From the NCBI RefSeq assembly GCF_900157305.1, contig NZ_LS974202.1, forward strand, positions 992,001 to 1,056,000: 64,000 nucleotides of DNA. Direction: 5' to 3'. A program made the position numbers and the translations under genes. Positions 34,627-42,032 of the stretch are shown here, in pieces. The DNA is from Mesotoga infera (lineage in GTDB: Bacteria > Thermotogota > Thermotogae > Petrotogales > Kosmotogaceae). Position 1 is the stretch's first letter. The number at the start of each line of letters is the position of its first letter. The notes below the pieces were generated by a model that saw nothing but the letters and a program-made list of their open reading frames with translations, had not been told where the DNA came from and searched no databases.

Positions 34627-36003
34627 ATGGACGCTATCAAGGAAGTAATCAAGAACGTACCGGAGTACACTTTCTTCAAGACGGTCGATGAGCTGAACGA
34701 ATCCAGCAGGGAACTGGCCGAAAAGCACCCAGAAATCGCCAGTTTCTACCAGATCGGGAACTCGATGGCCGGCGATCCCATCTACTGTTTGAAGATCGGA
34801 AAAGGCTCGAAGGCGATACTCATGTATGGCTTTCCCCACCCTAACGAACCGATAGGCAGCATGGTGCTGGATTATCTCTCCTGGCAGCTGGCGGAAAACG
34901 AGGCTTTCAGGAATAAGTTCGAGGATGTCAGCTGGTACATAGTCAAGGCCGCCGACAACGACGGGGCGAAGCTGAATGAAGGCTGGTTCAAGGGTCCATA
35001 CACGCCGCTCAACTACGCGCTGAACTTTTACAGGCCAGCCGGTTACCAGCAGGTGGAGTGGACCTTCCCCATCAAATACAAGACGCTCGATAACAACGAT
35101 CCGATTCCCGAAACGAAGGCACTCATGAAGATCATAGAAGAAGTGAAACCGATCTTTATATACAGCCTGCACAACGCCGGTTTCGGAGGAGTTTACAACT
35201 ACATCTCCGAGGACGCCCCGATTCTCTACCCGATATTCGAAAAGGCCTACACCGATCTGGACATCCCCGCGGCCCTCGGGGAACCCGAGATGCCCTACGC
35301 GGTCAAATTCGCCGATGCCGTTTACAAAATGCCGACGACCGTTGACACTTATGAATTCTACGCCGCTAACTCCGATAAGGATCCGGCCGAGATCATTGGC
35401 AAATGCGGAACCTGCAGTTACGATTACGGGAGACTCTTTAACGAGAAGGTCTTCGAGCTTGTCTGCGAAGTCCCCTATTACTACAACCCGAAGATAGAAG
35501 ACCTATCTTTGACAGAGTTCGTGAGGCGTGACCTAGTTCTGGCAAATCTGGAGGATATGAAGTCTAATTATCAGAAGATCAAAGATATCTATTTCCCACT
35601 GAAGGAGAAGATAACCATAGAATCTCCCCTGAAAACGGCCCTCGATCATTTCATCGAATCGGCCGACAAACACCTGCCCGTGCAAGAAAACTGGGCAAAG
35701 ACTGCCAAAGAGCTGGACGCAAAAGCGACTGTGGCCGAAGCCTTCGACAACGGGCCAGTCTCGAAGACTTACAAGATGCTGATGTGGGGTATGTTGAGAA
35801 GAATTTTGCTCCTCAACTTCGAAAAGACTGGCGAGCGTGAATTGAAAGAGGCCGCGGAAAAAGTGTACAAACAGATGAAGGAGATGAGCGACGCTCTGGA
35901 AGGCGAGCTCGACTATGTGGTGATACCAATAAAAAAGCTGGTGCAGATCCAGCTTATGAGCGGACTTTACGCGGCATTGTACGCCATCGAGAAGAACTCG
36001 TAG
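34627..36003 (+). CDS. M14-family zinc carboxypeptidase-like protein
   Basis: A 458-residue protein with an M14-type catalytic domain. The first zinc motif is GFPHPNEPIGS (HxxE) near residue 77 and the third ligand is probably the His of YSLHNAGFGG near residue 180. The C-terminal 150 residues are mostly helical. No signal peptide is seen, so it is cytoplasmic and probably trims imported peptides. ATG 34627 follows TGGAGGTC, 12 bases after the ATPase stop, and it is the last gene of the transport operon. Confidence 0.8.
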   Translation: MDAIKEVIKNVPEYTFFKTVDELNESSRELAEKHPEIASFYQIGNSMAGDPIYCLKIGKGSKAILMYGFPHPNEPIGSMVLDYLSWQLAENEAFRNKFEDVSWYIVKAADNDGAKLNEGWFKGPYTPLNYALNFYRPAGYQQVEWTFPIKYKTLDNNDPIPETKALMKIIEEVKPIFIYSLHNAGFGGVYNYISEDAPILYPIFEKAYTDLDIPAALGEPEMPYAVKFADAVYKMPTTVDTYEFYAANSDKDPAEIIGKCGTCSYDYGRLFNEKVFELVCEVPYYYNPKIEDLSLTEFVRRDLVLANLEDMKSNYQKIKDIYFPLKEKITIESPLKTALDHFIESADKHLPVQENWAKTAKELDAKATVAEAFDNGPVSKTYKMLMWGMLRRILLLNFEKTGERELKEAAEKVYKQMKEMSDALEGELDYVVIPIKKLVQIQLMSGLYAALYAIEKNS

Positions 36004-36046
36004 TAGAAGCTGTGCTTATTTTCTGATTCCCGCTCCATTTTCTGTG

Positions 36047-36075
36047 GCGGACCCGATAACCGGGTCCGCTTTTTT
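36047..36075 (+). terminator. Terminator of the oligopeptide operon
   Basis: A perfect 9-bp stem GCGGACCCG/CGGGTCCGC with a five-base loop, followed by six T and a G, 44 bases after the peptidase stop. Confidence 0.88.
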
Positions 36076-36148
36076 GTTAGAATTCTATGATGATATAATT
36101 GTCTTGCTCAGATTAAGTTCAACTTCATCAACAGGCAGGAGGTGCGAG

Positions 36149-37204
36149 ATGCTAAAGAAGTTCGTTTTGATCTGTGTGCTTGTTGTTCTCTCCGCAATGG
36201 TATTCGCGGGAATAATAGGCCACGTGAAGGAAGTGGACAAGTACGGAAACGTGCACACGGATATACCGGTGGAAGCTGTCGTTTATGCGGCCATAGAAGC
36301 CGGCGATATGGTCTCGATCGGGATCGGGGAGACCACCATTGTAGTCCCGTTCGTCACCACCTACGGCGATGTGGACAGGGGAAGCGCGCTTGCTAGATAC
36401 TCCGGCGATCACGTCCTTCTAGCCATCAATTACGGAAACTTCGCCCAGACTTACGGCCTTGAAGTCGGCGAAATGATTAGAATGGCCCTGGTTGAAAAGG
36501 GCGCCTACAAGGAAGAGCTCGAGATACGCCACCTGGTGAGGACGGATCTGCGGAGCGATTACGCGAGCGACGAGGTTTTCGCCAACTTCAGGGAGGTTAC
36601 GATAGGAAATATTGCCCCCCACAGACTCTACAGGTGTTCTCATCCATCCATCGACGATCCCAGGGCACCCTACGCGGCGGCCCTTGTGGAGGCCGCTGGC
36701 ATAAAGACCGTGATCAATCTCTCCGACTCCGACGAAGAGCTGGCGGCCAATTATGCCTATTCACAGTATTACAGATCGATCGGCGAGGCGGGGAATTTGA
36801 TTAACCTGAACATGGGAGTCGATCTACTCAGCGACGAATTTTCCCAGAAGCTCAAGACGGGCCTACTTTTCATGATCGAGAAGGAACCGCCATACCTGGT
36901 GCACTGCGTTGAGGGCAAGGACAGGGCCGGGATGGTTGCAGCCCTTCTTGGGGCGATAATGGACGCGAAGACCGGCGAGATATACGCCGATTACGTCAAA
37001 TCTTACGAGAACTACTACAAGGTCGCGCCCGGAACGCTTGCCTACGAAGCCGTTGAGGGGATCATAGCCGATATATTCGTCGCGATGAACGACGGTAATC
37101 CTGTCGATGACTCCAACATCAAAGAGGTCGCGCTTAACTATCTGAAGACTAGAGTCGGACTGAGCGATACCCAGATAGCCGCTCTGCAGGCCAAGTTGAA
37201 GTAA
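36149..37204 (+). CDS. Secreted protein: SAM-hydrolase-C-like domain fused to a tyrosine phosphatase
   Basis: A 351-residue exported protein. The signal peptide is MLKKFVLICVLVVLSAMVFA. The segment at about residues 20-110 (VDKYGNVHTDIP, TTYGDVDRGSALARYSGDHV, AINYGNFAQTYGLEVGE) resembles the C-terminal domain of SAM hydroxide adenosyltransferases. From about residue 150 comes a tyrosine/dual-specificity phosphatase domain with the P-loop HCVEGKDRAGMVAALLG (Cys nucleophile, Arg) and a possible general-acid Asp region upstream. The catalytic phosphatase residues are present; the N-terminal half of SAM_HAT is absent. ATG 36149 follows GGAGGTG. It is monocistronic, with terminators on both sides. 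Confidence 0.8.
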   Translation: MLKKFVLICVLVVLSAMVFAGIIGHVKEVDKYGNVHTDIPVEAVVYAAIEAGDMVSIGIGETTIVVPFVTTYGDVDRGSALARYSGDHVLLAINYGNFAQTYGLEVGEMIRMALVEKGAYKEELEIRHLVRTDLRSDYASDEVFANFREVTIGNIAPHRLYRCSHPSIDDPRAPYAAALVEAAGIKTVINLSDSDEELAANYAYSQYYRSIGEAGNLINLNMGVDLLSDEFSQKLKTGLLFMIEKEPPYLVHCVEGKDRAGMVAALLGAIMDAKTGEIYADYVKSYENYYKVAPGTLAYEAVEGIIADIFVAMNDGNPVDDSNIKEVALNYLKTRVGLSDTQIAALQAKLK

Positions 37205-37227
37205 TACAAAACCCTTGAATTATCGAA

Positions 37228-37251
37228 GGCGGCCCACCGGGCCGCCTTTTT
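37228..37251 (+). terminator. Terminator after the phosphatase gene
   Basis: GGCGGCCC/GGGCCGCC, 8-bp stem with a three-base loop, followed by five T. Confidence 0.88.
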
Positions 37252-37298
37252 CTGTTGTATAATTGGCCTGATTTTAACCTGTTTGTCGGGAGGTTTCT

Positions 37299-37853
37299 AT
37301 GTGGCATGGGTTGAATGGGCTGGAGCTCTCTTTGATGAACTGGCTGGTTTCGCCGATCGAGGGAGCTTTTATGGACTTGTTGATGTCTTTCTTTCTCTTC
37401 CTGGCCAGAGGCTCGCTGGTCTGGATTCTTCTGACCGTTTTTCTATTCTTCGATAAGAGGTACAGAAGAACCGGCTATCTGACTTCGGCCGGTCTGGCGA
37501 TTGCGCTTTTACTGAGCTTCGTAATCTTGAAACCGATTCTCGCCAGAACCAGGCCCTTCCTCCTGCTGGAAGGGTACAGCCTTATATTCCCTATGCCCGA
37601 GACATATTCCTTTCCTTCCTCGCAGGTCACGGTCGCCTTCGCTTATGTGGTGATGACCTGGAAGAGCGTGAAGTCGCTGAGAATACCGGTTCTCACGATC
37701 GCTTCGCTCGTTTCGCTTTCCAAGATATACGTGTACTTCAACTACTTCTCCGATGTGGTCGCGGGAGTCTTTCTGGGCGTTTTCTGCGGCTGGTTTGCCG
37801 TGAAACTCTTCGAAAAGTACACCGTGGTGAGACCGGAGCTTCCCGAGAGGTGA
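37299..37853 (+). CDS. PAP2-superfamily membrane protein lacking catalytic histidines
   Basis: A 184-residue integral membrane protein with about five helices and the PAP2 layout. Motif 1 is intact as KPILARTRP (K-x6-RP). Motif 2, normally PSGH, reads PSSQ, and motif 3, normally SR-x5-H-x3-D, reads SKIYVYFNYFSD. Both catalytic His are therefore Gln and Asn. It may be an inactive binding protein for a lipid phosphate or polyprenyl phosphate, or use an unusual mechanism. It is coupled to the GH127 gene, whose ATG lies three bases after its stop. Confidence 0.75.
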   Translation: MWHGLNGLELSLMNWLVSPIEGAFMDLLMSFFLFLARGSLVWILLTVFLFFDKRYRRTGYLTSAGLAIALLLSFVILKPILARTRPFLLLEGYSLIFPMPETYSFPSSQVTVAFAYVVMTWKSVKSLRIPVLTIASLVSLSKIYVYFNYFSDVVAGVFLGVFCGWFAVKLFEKYTVVRPELPER

Positions 37854-37856
37854 GAT

Positions 37857-39737
37857 ATGAGCTTGAAGAGACTCCTCTACGGTAGCATCGTACCACGGGG
37901 TTGGCTCTTTGAAGAGGCAACGCGAAACTTGAAGGGCCTGGTCGGAGAACTCGACGATCTTGTTCCGGGAATAATCAGGGACGACGAGATCTATGGCCGC
38001 AACAGATTGACCGGTGCTGTGAAATCGAAAGATCTCGGGACCGTGGCCCAGGATCAGGAGTGGGAGGTACAGTACCTCTGGTGGAACAGTGAGTCGCAAT
38101 CCAACTGGCTGGACGGACTGATAAGACACGCCTACCTGGTCGGAAATGCCATATACATAGAGAAGGCGAAGAAGTATTTGTACAGGGTTCTTATGGCGCA
38201 GGACGACGACGGGTACATTGGTATCTACGCCAGAGACCTCAGATTCGACTTCAAAGGAGAGAACGGCGAACTCTGGGCCCAGGCGACCTTCCTTCGCGCC
38301 GCTCTGGGTTATTATGAACTCACCGGAGAACGTGAAGTACTCGAGAGAGTGATGAGAGCTTTCGATCTTACGATGAAGGTCTATTCGGAGAGAAACCCCT
38401 TCGACCTCGAGAAGGCTTACGCCGGCGCCAGTCACGGACTGGCCTTTACCGACGTCTGTTACGGACTCTTCGGATTGATAGGGGATGAGAAGTACCTCCA
38501 TTTTGCCGGCCGGCTGGTCGATTTCTACAACCGGGCCCGGCTTTCGGAGGAAGACATAAGGGAGGACAACCTCCTCGATTACGATTACAGATTCAAAGGG
38601 CACGGTGTTCACACCTACGAAGGTTTGAGGTCTTTGATCATAGCCAACATGCCAGACGGACGGTACAACCGCGCAATAGAAGCGTATCTTCACAGATTGA
38701 ACTTCATCACGACTCCTTCTGGTGCTCCAATAGGCGATGAATGGATCTGGGGAAGAAGCGCCGATGCTACGGAGACGGGGTACGAATTCTGCTCGATCCA
38801 GGAGCTACTCCACAGCTATCTCACTCTTCTCGAAGCGACGGGCGATCTCCGCTGGGCCGACAGGGCCGAATGGCTTTACTACAACGCGGCACACGGGGCC
38901 GTGAATCCCTGCAAAAGCCAGATAGCTTACTGCAAGAGCGACAATTCGTACGCAATGAACGGTCATGCCGGCGGAAGGGGAAGTGAGAACGATCTGCGCT
39001 ACAAATACTCTCCCGCTCATCAGGATGTAGCCGTCTGTTGTGCGCCGAACGCCGGCAGGGTACTTCCCTATTTCACCGGTTCGATGTACATGAAGAGTAG
39101 TCACGGCCTTCTAGTGACGCTCTACGGACCATCTAGAGTCGAGACGTCGGTCGATGGAATCGCCGTCACCCTTGAACAGATCACATCCTACCCCTTCGAC
39201 TTGAACATCGAACTTCGCGTAACCGCCGCCGTGCGAAGCGACTTTAAGATCCTTCTCAAAAAACCTTTCTGGGCCGAAAAGATGAAAGTTGAAGCCGTCG
39301 GTGCAAAGATCGAAGATTACGTTGATTCGATCGCGGTTTCGAAAGATTGGAAACAGGACAGAATACTCATTGAGTTCACAGGCAGAATAAACGAGCGCCT
39401 TGATCTTAAGGGCGAAGTCTATTATTCTTACGGACCACTCCTTTACGCGATGGAAATCGAATCGATAGAAAAGACCGGACGCCTTTATGGCAAGGGCTTT
39501 GAAGACAGCCTCTTCCTGCCGAGAGACCGCTCCTGCCTTGAACTTTGCGCAACGGAAAAGACACTCGAAAGCCTTACCGTATCAAGCGATAAACATTCCG
39601 GGGACTTCACAGATCCGCCCCTGGTGAGCGGAAAGTTTCTGGATAGAAGATCCGGCGAAGAAAAGACTGTATCCTTGAAACCAATAGGCTCGACGATACT
39701 CAGAAAGACAACCTTCAAAAAGTGTACATTTCTGTGA
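37857..39737 (+). CDS. GH127-family protein (beta-L-arabinofuranosidase-like, DUF1680)
   Basis: A 626-residue cytoplasmic glycosidase with an N-terminal (alpha/alpha)6 barrel and C-terminal beta domains. The metal and catalytic region ATETGYEFCSIQELL near residue 305, and VAVCCAPNAGRVLPYF near residue 387, supply the Glu and three Cys that form the zinc/nucleophile centre in GH127. The natural substrate may be an arabinofuranoside or a related furanoside. No signal peptide is seen, so its substrate must be imported. It starts right behind the PAP2-like gene with SD GAGGTGAG. Confidence 0.87.
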   Translation: MSLKRLLYGSIVPRGWLFEEATRNLKGLVGELDDLVPGIIRDDEIYGRNRLTGAVKSKDLGTVAQDQEWEVQYLWWNSESQSNWLDGLIRHAYLVGNAIYIEKAKKYLYRVLMAQDDDGYIGIYARDLRFDFKGENGELWAQATFLRAALGYYELTGEREVLERVMRAFDLTMKVYSERNPFDLEKAYAGASHGLAFTDVCYGLFGLIGDEKYLHFAGRLVDFYNRARLSEEDIREDNLLDYDYRFKGHGVHTYEGLRSLIIANMPDGRYNRAIEAYLHRLNFITTPSGAPIGDEWIWGRSADATETGYEFCSIQELLHSYLTLLEATGDLRWADRAEWLYYNAAHGAVNPCKSQIAYCKSDNSYAMNGHAGGRGSENDLRYKYSPAHQDVAVCCAPNAGRVLPYFTGSMYMKSSHGLLVTLYGPSRVETSVDGIAVTLEQITSYPFDLNIELRVTAAVRSDFKILLKKPFWAEKMKVEAVGAKIEDYVDSIAVSKDWKQDRILIEFTGRINERLDLKGEVYYSYGPLLYAMEIESIEKTGRLYGKGFEDSLFLPRDRSCLELCATEKTLESLTVSSDKHSGDFTDPPLVSGKFLDRRSGEEKTVSLKPIGSTILRKTTFKKCTFL

Positions 39738-40039
39738 CTCTTGAAGAGCCGTCCTTCGAAAGAGAGGGAGAAGAGAGAGTAAAAGAGAGAGATTGAATAT
39801 ATGTGAGAATTCTCGCCTTCTAGTGAGCGGAGCGATCTCTCGAGCTCTTTCTTTAGTGTTTTGTCAACGCGCAACCCACCACTCACCATGTTCCTCTTAC
39901 TATCATCTGAATTCATGATTTTTCTAGATACGGACTCGTTTAATGATGATATTACGCAATATCCCTCCCCCATTCTTCCAGACCGTCTCCCAAGGGCCGT
40001 AATAGCCGGATGAAATTTACATCCATGATGCTACAATGA
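39738..40039. other. Gene-free stretch upstream of the TrmB locus
   Basis: About 300 bases without a gene. The first part shares AGAGCCGTCCTTCG with the repeat blocks at 671-1236 and then turns purine-rich. Near 39819-39840 the words CTTCTAGTGAGCGGAGCGATC resemble a unit near 16720. TACAAT at 40032-40037 is a likely -10 box for the TrmB gene. Confidence 0.4.
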
Positions 40040-40063
40040 TAGTAGTAATGGCTATTACTACTA
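40040..40063. promoter_or_regulatory. 24-bp palindromic operator of the TrmB locus
   Basis: TAGTAGTAAT and ATTACTACTA form a perfect 10-bp inverted repeat around GGCT, ending 24 bases before the TrmB-type start and just after a TACAAT -10 box. The position is that of an autoregulatory repressor site. Confidence 0.7.
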
Positions 40064-40087
40064 AGTGATTTTGACTGGTGGTGGCTT

Positions 40088-40918
40088 ATGAACGAGCTGA
40101 AGATACTGAGGGAATTGGGTTTCTCGCTCAACGAGGCTAAATGTTATATTGCACTCCACAAGAGCAGCCCAATGACCGGTTACGAGGTCGCTAAAAAGGC
40201 CAAGATAACCCGGACCATGGTCTATGACATCTTGCAGAGGCTGGAGAGAAAGGGCAGCATCAATGTGATAGAGGGTAACCCGAAGTTGTACTCGGCCGTG
40301 AGCTACAAAAAACTTATCGCCTCTCTCAGGAAGGATTACACGGAAAAGCTCGACGATCTCGAGAGTTCCCTGGAAAAGATCACTCGCGAGGTGGATGCCG
40401 ACAACTATATACTGAACCTCTCCAACCACGCCGAGATGCTCAACCTCATCGCGAACGCCATCAAAGAGGCGAAACGGGAGATCTATCTCTCGCTCTGGGA
40501 TTCAGAGGCCGCACTCTTCGAAAACGAGCTTAGAGAGGCCAACGGAAGGGGTGTGAAGATATATATTTTCTCCTTTTGCAAGATGCCCTTCGATTTCGGC
40601 GTCCAGTTCACCTACAAGATGAAAAACGCGAACATGAACTTTCCAAGGCGCAGGATAATAGCCGTGTTTGACAGAGAATTCATGGTTATGGGCGAGGGGA
40701 ATTCCAACATAAACGAGATAGGTATAACCACGCGCAATATCATGCTTATGGAGATGTCTATCGACCAGATGCTTCTGGATATTATACTTCTCTCCATCTT
40801 GAGGAAGGGAGGGTACATCTGGGACGGGATCGATGTCGGGGAGTACTACGACAACGTCCAGAAATTTTTCAAATCAATAGAGTTGCCGGTCGATCTGCCT
40901 TTGAGGGTAGATGAGTGA
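40088..40918 (+). CDS. TrmB-family transcriptional regulator
   Basis: A 276-residue regulator. The N-terminal winged helix (LRELGFSLNEAKCYIALH, then ITRTMVYDILQRLERKGSI) is typical of sugar-specific TrmB proteins. A coiled segment leads to a PLD-like sensor part (AIKEAKREIYLSLWDSEAAL). TrmB proteins sense maltose, trehalose or related sugars, and in this locus an alpha-glucan breakdown product is the natural inducer. The gene opens the operon-like row through 48.1 kb. Confidence 0.87.
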   Translation: MNELKILRELGFSLNEAKCYIALHKSSPMTGYEVAKKAKITRTMVYDILQRLERKGSINVIEGNPKLYSAVSYKKLIASLRKDYTEKLDDLESSLEKITREVDADNYILNLSNHAEMLNLIANAIKEAKREIYLSLWDSEAALFENELREANGRGVKIYIFSFCKMPFDFGVQFTYKMKNANMNFPRRRIIAVFDREFMVMGEGNSNINEIGITTRNIMLMEMSIDQMLLDIILLSILRKGGYIWDGIDVGEYYDNVQKFFKSIELPVDLPLRVDE

Positions 40919-40933
40919 TAAGGAGTGAATACA

Positions 40934-42007
40934 GTGTTTAGGGAATTGGATCATTATAAACCCGATATCGACAAAACGATAGCGATGATGGAAAAGACTT
41001 ATGAAGACGCGCTTAGCCACAGCGGAGGCAACGTCACGATAAGGGCCCTCCCCGGGTGCGACGTGGAGCATTATTCCAGGCTCGATCTCACCCGCTACAA
41101 TTACAGGGACGATATCGGCCTGTACGCGCGCGACCTTTGCGGTCTTATGAGCGAATCATTCGAGAAACGCAGAGCCGTCGATGACAACATGATACCTTCG
41201 GTTTCACCGGTTCTGGGGATCGGAGATTATTCGGCCTTCGTATGCGGGGACATAGAGTTTCACAAAGATACGAGCTGGTCAAAACCGGTACTGGGAGAGA
41301 TAAAGGATTTCCGGAGGCTGCCCGAGATCGGAACTTCCTTCTGGTACGGGAACTTTCTGGACATCTGCGAGGAGATACTGAAACTCTCCTCCGGCGCCGG
41401 CATTCCATTCATGAAGGGCTTCTTCTCTCCGCTCGATCTTGCAGCCGCACTCAGGGGAGAGGCGATCTACACCGATTTCTACGAGTCTCCCGAAGAGCTG
41501 CACGAACTCCTCAATTACTGCGCCGATGCAACGATAAAATTCGCCGAAGACGTTTACGCGCTGGCCAGGAGGTACCTCAGTGGTAGCAAGTATGGGATGT
41601 GGTTGATCGATGAATGCATATATATGTCGGAGGATATCGCCTGCATGATATCTCCCAGGTTGTACAGGAAGTTCTGCGCGCCATACACACAGAGAGTCAT
41701 CGATCATTTCGGCACCGGTCATATGCATTGTCATTCAAGAGCGCTTTACCTGGTGAAAGAGATTTGTTCGCTCGAGAAGGTGGCCAGCCTCTGGATCGCC
41801 ACCGATCCCAATCAGCCGAGGCCGATAGACAATATAGGACGACTCGTGGAAGATTCGCGCGGTGTTTGTCTTGCCATCGACTGCGATTCCTTCGATGAGA
41901 TAGTGGCGAACATGGAGACGATGAAAAGGGGGAACGTCTCTATCTGCCTCCCGGTAGAGGGAGTGGAAGAGGCTGTGAGGGTTACCGAGGAGTTCGAAAA
42001 GCTCTGA
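40934..42007 (+). CDS. Uroporphyrinogen decarboxylase (URO-D)-family protein
   Basis: A 357-residue TIM-barrel protein of the URO-D/MtaA/CmuA group. Recognisable blocks are GIPFMKGFFSPLDLAAALRG, DECIYMSEDIACMISPRLYRKF, the His region GHMHCHSRALYLVKEI, and the C-terminal NVSICLPVEGVEEAVR. Members include methyltransferases and heme enzymes; those beside sugar transporters have no known function. GTG 40934 follows AAGGAG by eight bases; GTG 40925 is too close to the site. It sits between the TrmB regulator and the transporter, so it should take part in or modify the same sugar pathway. Confidence 0.75.
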   Translation: MFRELDHYKPDIDKTIAMMEKTYEDALSHSGGNVTIRALPGCDVEHYSRLDLTRYNYRDDIGLYARDLCGLMSESFEKRRAVDDNMIPSVSPVLGIGDYSAFVCGDIEFHKDTSWSKPVLGEIKDFRRLPEIGTSFWYGNFLDICEEILKLSSGAGIPFMKGFFSPLDLAAALRGEAIYTDFYESPEELHELLNYCADATIKFAEDVYALARRYLSGSKYGMWLIDECIYMSEDIACMISPRLYRKFCAPYTQRVIDHFGTGHMHCHSRALYLVKEICSLEKVASLWIATDPNQPRPIDNIGRLVEDSRGVCLAIDCDSFDEIVANMETMKRGNVSICLPVEGVEEAVRVTEEFEKL

Positions 42008-42032
42008 AGATCGTGTGCGAGGGGATAGTCCT

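Noticed and set aside
37509-38693. Long (394-codon) minus-strand frame
   Set aside because: It is fully antisense to the PAP2-like and GH127 genes, whose motifs are clear. The composition is that of a mirror frame and no ribosome site is present.
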